DNA from: UBA5239 sp031548025
GTDB taxonomy: Bacteria > Verrucomicrobiota > Lentisphaeria > Victivallales > Victivallaceae
Assembly (NCBI GenBank): GCA_031548025.1
Contig: JAVBRM010000086.1
Span: 1 to 64,000, forward strand
Direction of reading: 5' to 3'
DNA length: 64,000 nt
The notes below the pieces were generated by a model. That model did not search any database and had not been told where the DNA came from. It saw only the letters and a list, made by a program, of their open reading frames with translations. Below, piece by piece: positions 1 to 9,100 of this stretch. Numbering within the stretch: the first letter of the stretch is position 1; each line of letters opens with the position of its first letter. A program made the position numbers and the translations under genes.

Positions 1-110
1 CACAACTCATCTCCAGCCGGGTTCCCGAAGCTGTCAAGCCTCAAACGGAATAATAGGGAGCGAAGCGAACGGTTATGCCGGATTGCGACTTGACTGCGCA
101 GGGGTTCCGG
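1..110. other. Left-edge sequence without a recognisable gene
   Basis: This stretch follows the early stop of the truncated hydrolase gene on the minus strand. No reading frame here resembles the missing C-terminal part of that protein. It could be intergenic sequence joined by a deletion, or the end of a small insertion. The window edge prevents a decision. Confidence 0.4.
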
Positions 111-1292
111 CTACGGCGTGGCACAAACCGACGGAGAACCGAAAAACACTTCAAAATGACGGTGCTCATGCAAAAGCGCCAGAAAAGTTCCATGGAATTT
201 CTTTTCAATTCCCGGATGCTCCGACTCCACGGTATTCTCGAAACTCCGGCGCGGATAAATCAACCCGATTTCATGTACGGGCGCGCTCCGGTGATACACC
301 TTGGCATATTTATAATGCTCGGCCACCGCCGCAGACAAACATTTACCGGCGGTTTGGTCCCGTAGGAATGTCGATACCGTCCCCAACATCGGAGTCGCAC
401 CGTGCATCAGGTACGCTGAGTTCAAAACCTCAATTTCGGTACCGGCAAAATTGCGCATGGTTTCATACGGCCCCGGTGGCAGATACCCCAGCGAAACACC
501 CTCCAGCGCCGCCCCCATCCGCAAAGTCTGCAAAGTATGCCAGAAAGAACCGGGCCGATGAATCTCCGTAGTGTTGCCGCCATCGGCATGACGCATGGTA
601 TTTTCCGGAATCCCGGTCCGGTGCGTCGGCAAAAATTCCAGAGTCATGTTGAACAGCAACGGCAATTTTCCGGTAATTCCACGCAGATCACGGATAATTT
701 TCTCCACCGCATCGTCGCGAACCAAATTGTAATTCTGCTGCGAATGATCCTTGAAACTCAACTGCTCCGGCATCTCAGCGCCGAACCGCTCGCGATAAAT
801 CCGGCGGCACCAATCGCACGAACAATCACCATACCACGTAGGCCCGTCAATATACAAAGCTTCAAACCGGTAATTCCGGCACAATTCACCAATCGCTCCC
901 TGCATGGCCGCGGTATAATCGCCATTCGCCATACAGGCTCGAAAATGATTCGGCTGGCCCTTCCAGCGCCCGCCCCCCAGCCACTCCATATGCTGTTCAA
1001 TGCATTCACTGTGAATAACCCCATAATGACAATACGCCATAACCTTGATTCCGGCCTTGTGCATGGCCTCCAGTACTTCTCCGAATAAATCGCGCTCACC
1101 CAATTCAGGATACTTGGGCAAATAAGCAGACTGCCCAAAACTGTGCAATCCCCAACGGATCGCCGGGTAACGGACAAAATCAGCCCCCATGGCACGCACC
1201 GCGCGCACCAACTCTTCCGGTTTTCCCCAGGCGGGGAGCTCATTTTCCTCGACAATCGCCACCGGAGTTTCTTTCAACCACTGTATATTCAT
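111..1292 (-). CDS. Hypothetical glycosyl hydrolase (GHL6-like), C-terminally truncated
   Basis: A 393-aa cytoplasmic protein that begins at MNIQWLKE. An upstream in-frame start at 1385 would lie before the promoter seen at 1333-1361, so the start at 1292 is preferred. The body looks like a TIM barrel of the hypothetical glycosyl hydrolase 6 type, with motifs such as VMAYCHYGV and EALYIDGPTWYGDCSC, but I cannot name catalytic residues. Relatives usually continue into a beta-galactosidase-trimerisation/GATase-like domain of about 200 residues. Here that domain appears to start around EIGLIYPRRSFENT and stops after roughly 50 residues, ending in an atypical tail (GSPSVCATP). The gene is therefore probably broken or truncated. 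It is divergent from the sodium/sugar symporter, so a role in handling an imported glycoside is plausible. The family assignment comes from remembered motif similarity only. Confidence 0.6.
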   Translation of the reverse strand: MNIQWLKETPVAIVEENELPAWGKPEELVRAVRAMGADFVRYPAIRWGLHSFGQSAYLPKYPELGERDLFGEVLEAMHKAGIKVMAYCHYGVIHSECIEQHMEWLGGGRWKGQPNHFRACMANGDYTAAMQGAIGELCRNYRFEALYIDGPTWYGDCSCDWCRRIYRERFGAEMPEQLSFKDHSQQNYNLVRDDAVEKIIRDLRGITGKLPLLFNMTLEFLPTHRTGIPENTMRHADGGNTTEIHRPGSFWHTLQTLRMGAALEGVSLGYLPPGPYETMRNFAGTEIEVLNSAYLMHGATPMLGTVSTFLRDQTAGKCLSAAVAEHYKYAKVYHRSAPVHEIGLIYPRRSFENTVESEHPGIEKKFHGTFLALLHEHRHFEVFFGSPSVCATP

Positions 1293-1600
1293 AGCCACAC
1301 CAATAGTATTATATTCTGATACTGATATTACTATTATATACCATAGCGACAAAAAAATCAAGCCCCTAAAATCAGAATATATCAAAAATTCTCCGCGTCC
1401 CTACAACGCCATGACGCACTATGCACCCGTTGAACTCCGCGCCCTGCTCAAAACAACCACCTATCGAAAAATCCCCCGCACCCATCTCTGAAATTCTTCT
1501 TTTTTGCAGAAAACTTCTTGAATATTTTCTAAAAAACGGACATAGTATTCAAGAGCGTTCCTGTTGCCTGATTCAAAAAAGGTGAAAAAAGAGGTAAATC
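1293..1600. promoter_or_regulatory. Divergent intergenic region with two spaced inverted repeats
   Basis: This 308-bp gap holds no gene. It contains two spaced inverted repeats. AATAGTA (1302-1308) pairs with TACTATT (1329-1335) next to the minus-strand -10 box. CTTGAATA (1517-1524) pairs with TATTCAAG (1546-1553), separated by 21 bp, upstream of the symporter. Both fit binding sites of dimeric regulators, but no regulator gene adjoins. A GAGGT ribosome binding site sits just before the symporter ATG at 1601. Confidence 0.45.
1333..1361 (-). promoter_or_regulatory. Sigma70-type promoter for the truncated hydrolase gene
   Basis: Read on the minus strand: TTGATT (1361-1356), a 17-bp spacer, then TATAAT (1338-1333). 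The match and spacing are close to the consensus. It places the transcription start about 33 bases before the ATG at 1292. One arm of the inverted repeat at 1302-1335 overlaps the -10 box, as expected for a repressor site. Confidence 0.6.
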
Positions 1601-3268
1601 ATGAGTTTATTAAACTGGATTGACTGGAGTGTGATCGGGGCGTATTTTCTGATCCTGATCGGAGTCGTATGGTATGCATCCCGCCAACAGGAGTCGATTA
1701 AAGACTATTTTCTTGGCGGCCGAAATATCGGTTGGTTCGCCATCGGCGCCAGTCTTTTCGCCTCCAATGTCGGCTCGGAACACATCGTTGGCCTGGCCGG
1801 CTCCGGAGCCTCTTCCGGAATGGCCATGGCCCATTGGGAACTTCATGCCTGGATTTTGATCATGCTGGGTTGGGTTTTCGTTCCGTTTTACTACAAATCC
1901 GGAGTTTTCACCATGCCGGAATTCCTTGAGCGCCGCTTCAGCGCCGGCGCGCGCTGGATTCTCTCTCTGGTTTCGCTGATCGCCTATATTTTCACCAAAG
2001 TCTCAGTGACGGTATACGCCGGAGCCATCGTGTTTCAGGCATTGCTGCCGGATACCTTCGGTTCGCCGGAAAACGCTTTCTGGGTGGGCGCTTTCACCAC
2101 AGTTATCCTGACCGGTATTTACACGATCTTCGGCGGCATGCGGGCCGTGCTTTACACCGATGCCGCCCAGGCGGTCATTCTCCTGATCGGCTCTTTTTTC
2201 ATTACCTATTTCGGCCTGCGCCAGCTTGGCGGTTGGGGCGAACTCCAAACCTTTGTCTCTGGAAACGCGGCGAACTATGCCTTGTGGCGCCCCTTAGCTG
2301 ATCCGGATTTCCCCTGGCTGGGGGTTTTGATCGCCTCTCCGATTGTCGGCATATGGTACTGGTGCACCGACCAATATATCGTCCAGCGAACATTGTCCGC
2401 CAAAGACCTCAGGACCGCGCGCCGCGGCGCTATTTTCGGCGCGTTCCTCAAAGTATGGCCGGTCATGATCTTCCTGGTTCCGGGAATGATCGGCGCGGCG
2501 CTTCACTACAAAGGAGTCATCTCCCTGCCGGTGACGGAAGCAGGAACAATCAAAGGCGACCAAGTTTTTCCGACCATGGTTACGACCTTACTGCCGGCTG
2601 GTTTGCGCGGTTTGGTGGTGGCCGGGCTCCTGGCGGCCTTAATGAGCTCGCTTTCCTCGTTATTCAACTCCAGCGCCTCGCTTTTCACCGTCGACATCTA
2701 CCAGAAACTCCGCCCAAATGCTTCTCAGCGGGAATACGTCAATACCGGCCGACTGGCAACTGCCGCAATCGTGATCCTCGGCATTCTCTGGATTCCGGTG
2801 ATGAAGCTGGTTTCTTCCGGCGGTCTTTATCAATACTTGCAAAGCGTTCAAGGCTTTCTGGCACCACCGATTGCTGCGGTGTTTCTGCTGGGATTATTCT
2901 GGCAGAGAGCCAATGCGGCCGGAGCGGTATGGGGCTTGGGAGCGGGATTTGTTCTAGGCATGAGCAAACTCACCATTCAAACTTTCTTCGGTGCAAACAA
3001 AATTGCCACGCCCCAATTACTGGCCTGGATCGGCGACTACAATGTCTTTTACACCACCGGTTGGCTTTTCCTGATCAGTGTGATTATCGTCATTGCGGTT
3101 TCCCTGCTGAATCCGCCGCCGTCTGCGGAAAAAATCGCCGGACTCACTTATTCGACCATCGACAAAGCGGACGTTCGCGCCAGTTGGAACCGCTGGGATG
3201 TGATCACTTCCGGTGTAGTTCTGGGCTTGGTCCTGACGATATACCTCTATTTCACCTTCTGGGTATAA
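1601..3268 (+). CDS. Sodium:solute symporter (SSS family, sugar transporter-like)
   Basis: A 555-aa integral inner-membrane protein with about 14 hydrophobic segments. The N-terminus carries the SSS hallmark pattern: DYFLGGRNIGWFAIGASLFA (residues about 35-54), then GSEHIVGLAGSGASSGMA, then a conserved FTMPEFLERRFS. This arrangement resembles the Vibrio sodium/galactose transporter (SGLT) group rather than the proline or pantothenate groups. Substrate import coupled to a sodium gradient is established for the family. The actual sugar cannot be read from sequence. It is divergent from the truncated hydrolase, which suggests an oligosaccharide or monosaccharide substrate. The start is supported by GAGGT eight or so bases upstream. 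No partner genes are needed. Confidence 0.88.
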   Translation: MSLLNWIDWSVIGAYFLILIGVVWYASRQQESIKDYFLGGRNIGWFAIGASLFASNVGSEHIVGLAGSGASSGMAMAHWELHAWILIMLGWVFVPFYYKSGVFTMPEFLERRFSAGARWILSLVSLIAYIFTKVSVTVYAGAIVFQALLPDTFGSPENAFWVGAFTTVILTGIYTIFGGMRAVLYTDAAQAVILLIGSFFITYFGLRQLGGWGELQTFVSGNAANYALWRPLADPDFPWLGVLIASPIVGIWYWCTDQYIVQRTLSAKDLRTARRGAIFGAFLKVWPVMIFLVPGMIGAALHYKGVISLPVTEAGTIKGDQVFPTMVTTLLPAGLRGLVVAGLLAALMSSLSSLFNSSASLFTVDIYQKLRPNASQREYVNTGRLATAAIVILGILWIPVMKLVSSGGLYQYLQSVQGFLAPPIAAVFLLGLFWQRANAAGAVWGLGAGFVLGMSKLTIQTFFGANKIATPQLLAWIGDYNVFYTTGWLFLISVIIVIAVSLLNPPPSAEKIAGLTYSTIDKADVRASWNRWDVITSGVVLGLVLTIYLYFTFWV

Positions 3269-3325
3269 TGGACCTAATTAGAACTGATTTGGTCAACTGA
3301 AATCTATATCCGGCAAGCAAAAAAA

Positions 3326-3401
3326 TGGCATCCCCTACGGGATTCGAACCCGTGTTGCCGGGATGAAAACCCGGTGTCCTAGGCCTCTAGACGAAAGGGA
3401 C
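3326..3401 (-). tRNA. tRNA-Glu (UUC), copy 1
   Basis: A 76-nt cloverleaf on the minus strand: the 5' acceptor strand starts GTCCCTTTCG, the anticodon loop reads TTTTCAT with anticodon TTC, the T-arm carries GGTTCGAATCC, and CCA is encoded at the 3' end. The sequence closely resembles bacterial tRNA-Glu. It is identical to the neighbouring copy. Confidence 0.96.
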
Positions 3402-3418
3402 TTGAGGCTTAACAAAAA

Positions 3419-3494
3419 TGGCATCCCCTACGGGATTCGAACCCGTGTTGCCGGGATGAAAACCCGGTGTCCTAGGCCTCTAGACGAAAGGGAC
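3419..3494 (-). tRNA. tRNA-Glu (UUC), copy 2
   Basis: Identical over all 76 positions to the copy at 3326-3401 and separated from it by only 17 bases, so both are probably processed from one transcript. The anticodon is TTC and CCA is encoded. On the minus strand this copy is transcribed first. Confidence 0.96.
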
Positions 3495-3596
3495 ACGTTT
3501 GTTAATGAGCTATTAAATTACATGACAAAATTAAAAATACAAACGATTTTTCTGCGTTTTTTCAAAAATCTTTCAACTTTCTTCGCCAAATGGCAG

Positions 3597-3640
3597 TCCG
3601 ACAGGTCCGACAAGTCCGACGGGTCGGAAAAGTCGGACGG
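3597..3640. repeat. 9-bp tandem repeat with inverted units (TCCGAC type)
   Basis: Three direct 9-bp units (TCCGACAGG, TCCGACAAG, TCCGACGGG) are followed by two units in inverted orientation (TCGGAAAAG, TCGGACGG). The array can fold, for example TCCGA against TCGGA. It lies between the tRNA genes and the 3' end of the metal ATPase gene, and may act as a terminator or be a simple dispersed repeat. Confidence 0.75.
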
Positions 3641-3664
3641 TTTTAAGCATGCCCCGGGAAGCTC

Positions 3665-5524
3665 TTAATTGTATTTCCGGTCATACAGCATGGCGGCGTT
3701 CAGGACGACCAGCACCGAACCGGCATTGTGAACCAATGCGCCCGTAATCGGATTCAGGATTCCCAGTACCGACAGTATAATCGCGATAAAGTTGATGCTC
3801 ATCGCCAATATAATATTGAACTTGATGGTAGTCAAGGTGGCATTCGACAGACGTTTCAGGTACGGAATCCGGCCGATGTCGTCGCCCATCAGGGCAATAT
3901 CCGCGGCTTCCAGCGCGATATCGCTTCCCATACTGCCCATGGCCACACCGACATTCGCGGTCTTCATCGCCGGAGCGTCGTTGACCCCGTCGCCAACCAT
4001 GCACACCACTTTCCCCTGCTGCTGGAATTTTTCAATATTGGATACTTTTTCCTCCGGCAACAGGTCAGCCATAACTTTATCGATACCGATTTGAGCGGCA
4101 AAATAATCCGCCGTTTGCCGGTGGTCTCCGGTCAAGAGAACCGTTTCCGTCTTCATTTCCTGCAGGCTTTTCACTACCTCACCGGCGTTGCCGCGCAACT
4201 GATCGGAAAGCGCGATGATTCCCTTGCAAACTCCATTCATTGCGACCAGAATCGAGGCCTTACCCTGACCGCGCAACCGCGCCAGCACCTTCCAGGCTTG
4301 ATCATCGGGCTCGATGCCGTTTTCCTGCAGATATTTGTGATTTCCGCAGATCACCGCCGTACAATTCACAATAGCCCGGATGCCTTTGCCCGGAACCATG
4401 GTAAATTCATCGGCATTCAATATCCGCAAATCCCTTGCCTGGGCACAACCGACAATCGCCTTACCCAGAGGATGCTCGGAACGGGCTTCCACCGCCGCCG
4501 CCATCTGCAGCAGCAATTCGTCATTCATGCCCGGATCAAAAACTTCAATATCACTGACTTCCAGTTTCCCGACCGTCAGAGTACCGGTTTTGTCAAAAGC
4601 CACGCAGTCGACCTTGCCCATTTTCTCCAATGCTTCGCCCGATTTAATCAGAACGCCGTTTCGGGTCCCCTGTCCGATTGCCGCCATAATCGAGGTGGGA
4701 GTCGCCAACGCCAATGCGCAGGGGCAAAATACCACCAACACGGTCACGGCACGCACAATATCGCCGGTAATGAAATAAGTAGCAACACCAATCAGCAACG
4801 CAATTGGTACCAACCATGAGGCCCATTGATCGACGATGCGCTGCATCGGAGCTTTCTTTTTTTCCGCCTCTTCCACCAGGTCCACCATTTTCTGCAGCGA
4901 TGAATCGTGGCCGACTTTGACCGCTTTGATATCGATAGAGCCATACAAATTCATGGTTCCGCTGAAAATATCATCCCCGGCGACTTTATCCACCGGCAGT
5001 GATTCTCCGGTCATGACCGCCTGGTCGATCGAAGTATTGCCGGAAATAACCACGCCGTCCACCGGAACGGTTTCACCCGGCAATACCCGCAGAATATCGT
5101 TCACTTTAATTTCTTCGGCCGGCACCATCTTCTCGCCGTCGGCGGAAATAATCCGCCCCTCGCGAGGAATCAGGCTGATCAGCTTGCTGATTCCTTTCCG
5201 CGCCCTGGCCACGGTTATCTCCTCGAGAATACCACCGATCGCCATGATAAAAGCCACCTCGCCGGCCGCAAACAATTCGTCGATAAAAATCGCTGCGACC
5301 ATCGCAATCGACACCAGAAGCGCCGAAGTAATACACCGCTCAAAAATCAAACTGTAGAGCGCCGCGTGGACCAATGGAACCCCGCAGATGAATACACTAA
5401 TCCAGGCCGGGTCGAATCCGATCGTCTTTCCCGTCAACATCAGAACAAGGCTGGCGGCCAACATCACTCCAGCCAGAATAACAATCGGCAATTTCTGTAA
5501 ATAATCCGATAATTTCTGTAACAT
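3665..5524 (-). CDS. Heavy-metal P1B-type ATPase, probable copper exporter
   Basis: A 619-aa inner-membrane pump that uses ATP to move a metal ion out of the cytoplasm. Visible motifs: TGES (172-175, actuator), CPC (267-269, membrane metal site), DKTGTLT (311-317, phosphorylation), HP (351-352), GDGVNDAP (511-518) and HNAGS (599-603) in the last membrane pair. It lacks the N-terminal heavy-metal-associated (HMA) domain found in many CopA proteins, so it is a short version. The HNAGS segment is not the textbook CopA sequence, so copper is inferred mainly from the adjacent CsoR-type repressor. The start has GGAG six bases upstream. It lies 175 bp downstream of csoR on the same strand, with a palindromic element between them, so the two may share a transcript. 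Confidence 0.88.
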   Translation of the reverse strand: MLQKLSDYLQKLPIVILAGVMLAASLVLMLTGKTIGFDPAWISVFICGVPLVHAALYSLIFERCITSALLVSIAMVAAIFIDELFAAGEVAFIMAIGGILEEITVARARKGISKLISLIPREGRIISADGEKMVPAEEIKVNDILRVLPGETVPVDGVVISGNTSIDQAVMTGESLPVDKVAGDDIFSGTMNLYGSIDIKAVKVGHDSSLQKMVDLVEEAEKKKAPMQRIVDQWASWLVPIALLIGVATYFITGDIVRAVTVLVVFCPCALALATPTSIMAAIGQGTRNGVLIKSGEALEKMGKVDCVAFDKTGTLTVGKLEVSDIEVFDPGMNDELLLQMAAAVEARSEHPLGKAIVGCAQARDLRILNADEFTMVPGKGIRAIVNCTAVICGNHKYLQENGIEPDDQAWKVLARLRGQGKASILVAMNGVCKGIIALSDQLRGNAGEVVKSLQEMKTETVLLTGDHRQTADYFAAQIGIDKVMADLLPEEKVSNIEKFQQQGKVVCMVGDGVNDAPAMKTANVGVAMGSMGSDIALEAADIALMGDDIGRIPYLKRLSNATLTTIKFNIILAMSINFIAIILSVLGILNPITGALVHNAGSVLVVLNAAMLYDRKYN

Positions 5525-5552
5525 ATCAAACTCCTTATTTCGATTAAATGTT

Positions 5553-5681
5553 AAATCGCTTTTTAGATTTTCGCTTATTTGCGATATCGAATGACGTTTT
5601 GTGGAACAAGGCGCTACTGAAGTAGCGACTTTTCCGCAAGGCGACAGTCAATTCGCAAGAAGCAAAATATAATAGCGATTT
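5553..5681. repeat. 129-bp imperfect palindromic element
   Basis: The ends are AAATCGCT (5553-5560) and AGCGATTT (5674-5681). The arms are imperfectly complementary throughout, with matching blocks such as ATTTTCGCTT / AAGAAGCAAAAT and AACAAGGCG / CGACTTTTCC. They close on a tip hairpin, CGCTACT-GA-AGTAGCG (5612-5627). It codes for nothing visible and sits between csoR and the ATPase gene. The shape is that of a MITE-like or REP-like mobile hairpin element, or an RNA structure in the shared transcript. Confidence 0.65.
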
Positions 5682-5699
5682 GATTTTTATTTGGAATTA

Positions 5700-5969
5700 C
5701 TATTTTAAAAATTGATCAATGGCACAGTTCAAATCTTCCAAGGCTTGAGTATCGCCATTTTCAACCGCTTTCACCACACAGTGGTCGATATGGTCGCGCA
5801 GAATGATGCGCCCCAGATTGTTGATGGCAGAGCGGATGGCCGACAACTGAATCAGGATTTCACTGCAATCCTTGCCTTCCTCGACCATTCTTTTCACCGA
5901 CTGCATATGACCGGTCACCCTGGATATCCGGTTCAAAACAACTTTTACCTCGGTATGTCCTTTTTCCAT
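5700..5969 (-). CDS. csoR: CsoR-family copper-sensing transcriptional repressor
   Basis: An 89-aa all-helical DNA-binding repressor starting at MEKGHTEVK; GAGGTG lies five bases before this ATG. The longer frame opening at 6026 would include the operator, so it is not used. Residues Cys35, His60 and Cys64 are at the spacing of the Cys-His-Cys copper(I) site of characterised CsoR proteins. This argues against FrmR, which has Glu in the last position, and against RcnR. In the family, copper binding releases the operator and turns on an efflux pump; here the P1B ATPase follows on the same strand. A G-tract palindrome sits directly upstream. Confidence 0.88.
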   Translation of the reverse strand: MEKGHTEVKVVLNRISRVTGHMQSVKRMVEEGKDCSEILIQLSAIRSAINNLGRIILRDHIDHCVVKAVENGDTQALEDLNCAIDQFLK

Positions 5970-5983
5970 AAACACCTCATTGC

Positions 5984-6037
5984 AATATCCCCCATAGGGG
6001 GTTATTTTAAGATATACCGAAACCATGAATTTAACAA
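5984..6037 (-). promoter_or_regulatory. csoR promoter and CsoR-type operator
   Basis: The operator is CCCCC (5989-5993), ATA, GGGGG (5997-6001) with A/T-rich flanks, matching the C-tract/G-tract type bound by CsoR proteins. On the minus strand a promoter TTGTTA (6037-6032), 17 bp, TATCTT (6014-6009) places the start of transcription at the operator edge. A repressor bound there would block its own gene and possibly the downstream pump. Confidence 0.7.
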
Positions 6038-6121
6038 GTGAAAAATGAAAAAAAATTCGAATTTATTTTCTTTTTGAGTTGGGAGGAGGGGAGGAGAAAT
6101 ATCGTTAATTATATTTTTCGG

Positions 6122-9100
6122 TTATATGATACCGAATCGGCCGAAGAAAATCTGGCCGCGTTTCAAATGCAGTTTCAGTTCGTGATTGGCGGAATGATAT
6201 TTCTCGCCGGTAATCATTTCTGTGATACTGAATTCGTGCGGCAGCTTGACGATTTTCTCGCCATCGATTCGCGTATTAATTCCGATCAGGTCGCCGTTGG
6301 AATATAAGGCATCCCCCTGCCCCGTCAACAATGGGGTCAAGCCGGCCCATTCCATCAGGGCTCGGACCGCAGGGGCCGGAACCAAAGGCGAGGCGATATA
6401 AGCGCTTTTCCAATTACCGAAATCACGAACGGCAAACGCTGTACGGTTACTGTTGCGATAAGTGCCGACGATTTCCGCCTCCGGGTCGTCGACATAAAAT
6501 ACCGGAACGAAAGCATCCCGTAGTCTATCCGCATCCGGCGGAAAATATCCCTGGAATTGGTTCTGCCGCAATTTTCGGGCAATGGAATGTTCACCGGCAA
6601 CTTCCCAGCTCATAGTTGATGGTTCCTTGGACCAGTTCAACTTGAATCCAGCCAGATCGCGGCAGTTTACGAGATCGGGCTGACCTTCGGCATACAACCC
6701 CGGCGCATACAACCAGATCAACAGATTACCGTCTTGCTTGAGCTGCTCGATTTGCCTCTGCTGTTCAGCGGTCACGGCATAAATATTCATAAAAAGCCAG
6801 GCTCGGCATTGCGGTACTTTCGGCAAGTCCTCCAGAAAATACGCTTCCCACGGGAATCCATTGCGGTTCAAATGCTCCTGGACTTGAACCGTGGTATTGA
6901 TCCGGCAAAGCGGACTGCAGGCGTTGATGTAATCGTATGCCGAAGTCGAGTAAATAACATTCAGGGCATCCAGCTCGGCGGGAGCCGGCGGCGACGTGGT
7001 TACCAACTCATTATAAATCTGCTGAAAACGCCCAATCAGGGCCATCATCTCCGGTTGGTCGTACCAGCCGCCGCCGAAATCATACCACCACAGCCCAGCC
7101 CCGTGAACCATGGAGATCAGGAAGTTGCGCTTAAGGTATTCCATGGACTCGGCAATCCCGGCGCCGCCGTTGGAAATCAGAGTAAAATCCCCCTGCCGGT
7201 CGGATAATCCGGTCCGCTGATCGTTTTCATTGATGAAAACCATATTGTGGAGCTTGAATGAACCGGTTACCGTCCGCACATTGCCGTCGCACTCGGGCTG
7301 GTTCAAACGCCGGTAATAATGGAACGGCGAACAGGCGATATCGAGGCCGCTGCTTTCATTCATCAAATACCGCTGAAATCCATAAAGCGCGGCTTCTCCA
7401 TCGGCATCATGCAGATACTCCTGCATCAGATAACCGGTAAAAGTACCGATCGCCTGTTTGTGAAGGGTCGTCTCCTTGAAAAACCGGGCGAAATACCGAA
7501 TGCACTCCATGCGGGAAAACTGAATATAACGAAGATATTCGATCGCATCCCATTGCCGTCCGGGGTTGCGAAAAACCCCGTATTCGCTCTGATGGCGGCG
7601 GACGTAGTTGGGCGGTTCGGCCTTTTCGAATTCCGCCGGAGTAACTTCCGTGAGCATTTGCCGCCAATCCCGGAGTGAAGGGCACGACGCCATGCCGTTC
7701 AAATTCACCAGCTCGGGATCGGCCGTGAGCTCATTCCAGATCTGATCGCGCTTCTCCTGGTCATCGCCATAATTTTGTCGTAACCATTGGCGAAACGCGG
7801 CCAGGGAGGCCGGGCTGAAATCCTCGCCATTGATACTATCCCCGAATTCAATCCATTCGCCAAAAATGCCATTGGCAAAGAAATATCCGAGAAAATTGCC
7901 GCGGTAACGGCTTTGGTTGATATGATCGATCAGCGATTCCAGCATCCGGCAAACATCGTGACGCCACTTCACTGAATGCCAGCAGGGAGTAGTGGTGCGA
8001 TCATGCAAGCCCAGCATGGAGTATTTACTGGTACGATCCGGCGGTTTTCTACCGCTATTGTCAAAATAATTCTGTCCGTTCCGATAATATTTCAATTCCC
8101 CGGGGTTGGCGTCATCCCACCACTGCGGTGTCTGCAGGAAAATCCGGGGAAAAAACATTCCTTCCGGGTCTTGGTGCAGGGCCCGTTCCACCATCCGGTC
8201 CAGCGCGGCCCAGTCATAACAATCTTCTCCCAGCCAACCCAGGACCGGCGGAAAAAGGAAATTATAAAGGTGAATCCCGGCCTCGCCGAACTGCCCGCTG
8301 AGCCGATCCAGCGCCAGATCAAACGGGTTGAATGAATACAGGTGCGCCGGAACAATATTTCCGTTGATTTCAAACGCCGGATAACCATGGCGGCGGCATA
8401 CCTTGACTTGAGGGATATCCTGATTTTTCAGAACGCTGATCCAGCCCTGAAAATACCCGCCGAAATCCACCGGATGTTTTCCCGGCGCAAGCGAAGGCAG
8501 AATCATCGGATCCGAGCCCGCGGTTATTTCATTCCCGCCGATCTTCAAAGCGACTTGCCCGACCGGGCAGCGGCATTCGATTTTCTCATCGGCACGAGCT
8601 ACCCACGAACTGAGTTTAAGCTTGAACGGCAGCCGTGCGGCAGCGTCCATTTCCAATACCTTCAACAAACCGCCGAGAAAATCCCGGTGGATATCGGCAG
8701 TCCAATCACTACCCGGCAGAATCCCGGCAATCAGGATCCTGCCATTGATATTTTCCACTGACACCGGCTCGCAAATATTAACAAAATCTCGCAGTTCACA
8801 AGAGGTGGAATTTTCGGCGGATGCCACCGCGCGGCTTCGCCCGGCCGGCAACGGCATGGCCGCTCCGGTGTAACGCTCGCAACTGAATTCTTTTGCGGAA
8901 AAACATTCTTTAAAGTCGACCGTGACTTGAACCTTCAAATTATCCGCCGCCAGTACGTTGGCCGCCGGTACTTCCAGAAAACTGATCCCGAATTCCACCC
9001 GCGCCATCGAGGCGAAAGAGTGCCGCCAGCGATCACCGAAGTTATGCGGATCACAAATTTCCCATTGCCCGTTGACCTTGCGGCAGGGGCTCCCCAGCGG

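Noticed and set aside
3597..3640. Possible CRISPR-like array
   Set aside because: Units are only 9 bp with no spacers, and no cas genes are present.
3363..3668. Open frame encoding repeated IPYGIRTRVAG...RCPRPLDERD
   Set aside because: It is the antisense reading of the two tRNA-Glu genes plus the spacer, a known annotation artefact.
3665..5524. Calling the pump a zinc/cadmium exporter from the HNAGS region
   Set aside because: The neighbouring regulator has the copper-type Cys-His-Cys ligand set, which makes copper more likely, though the ion is not proven.
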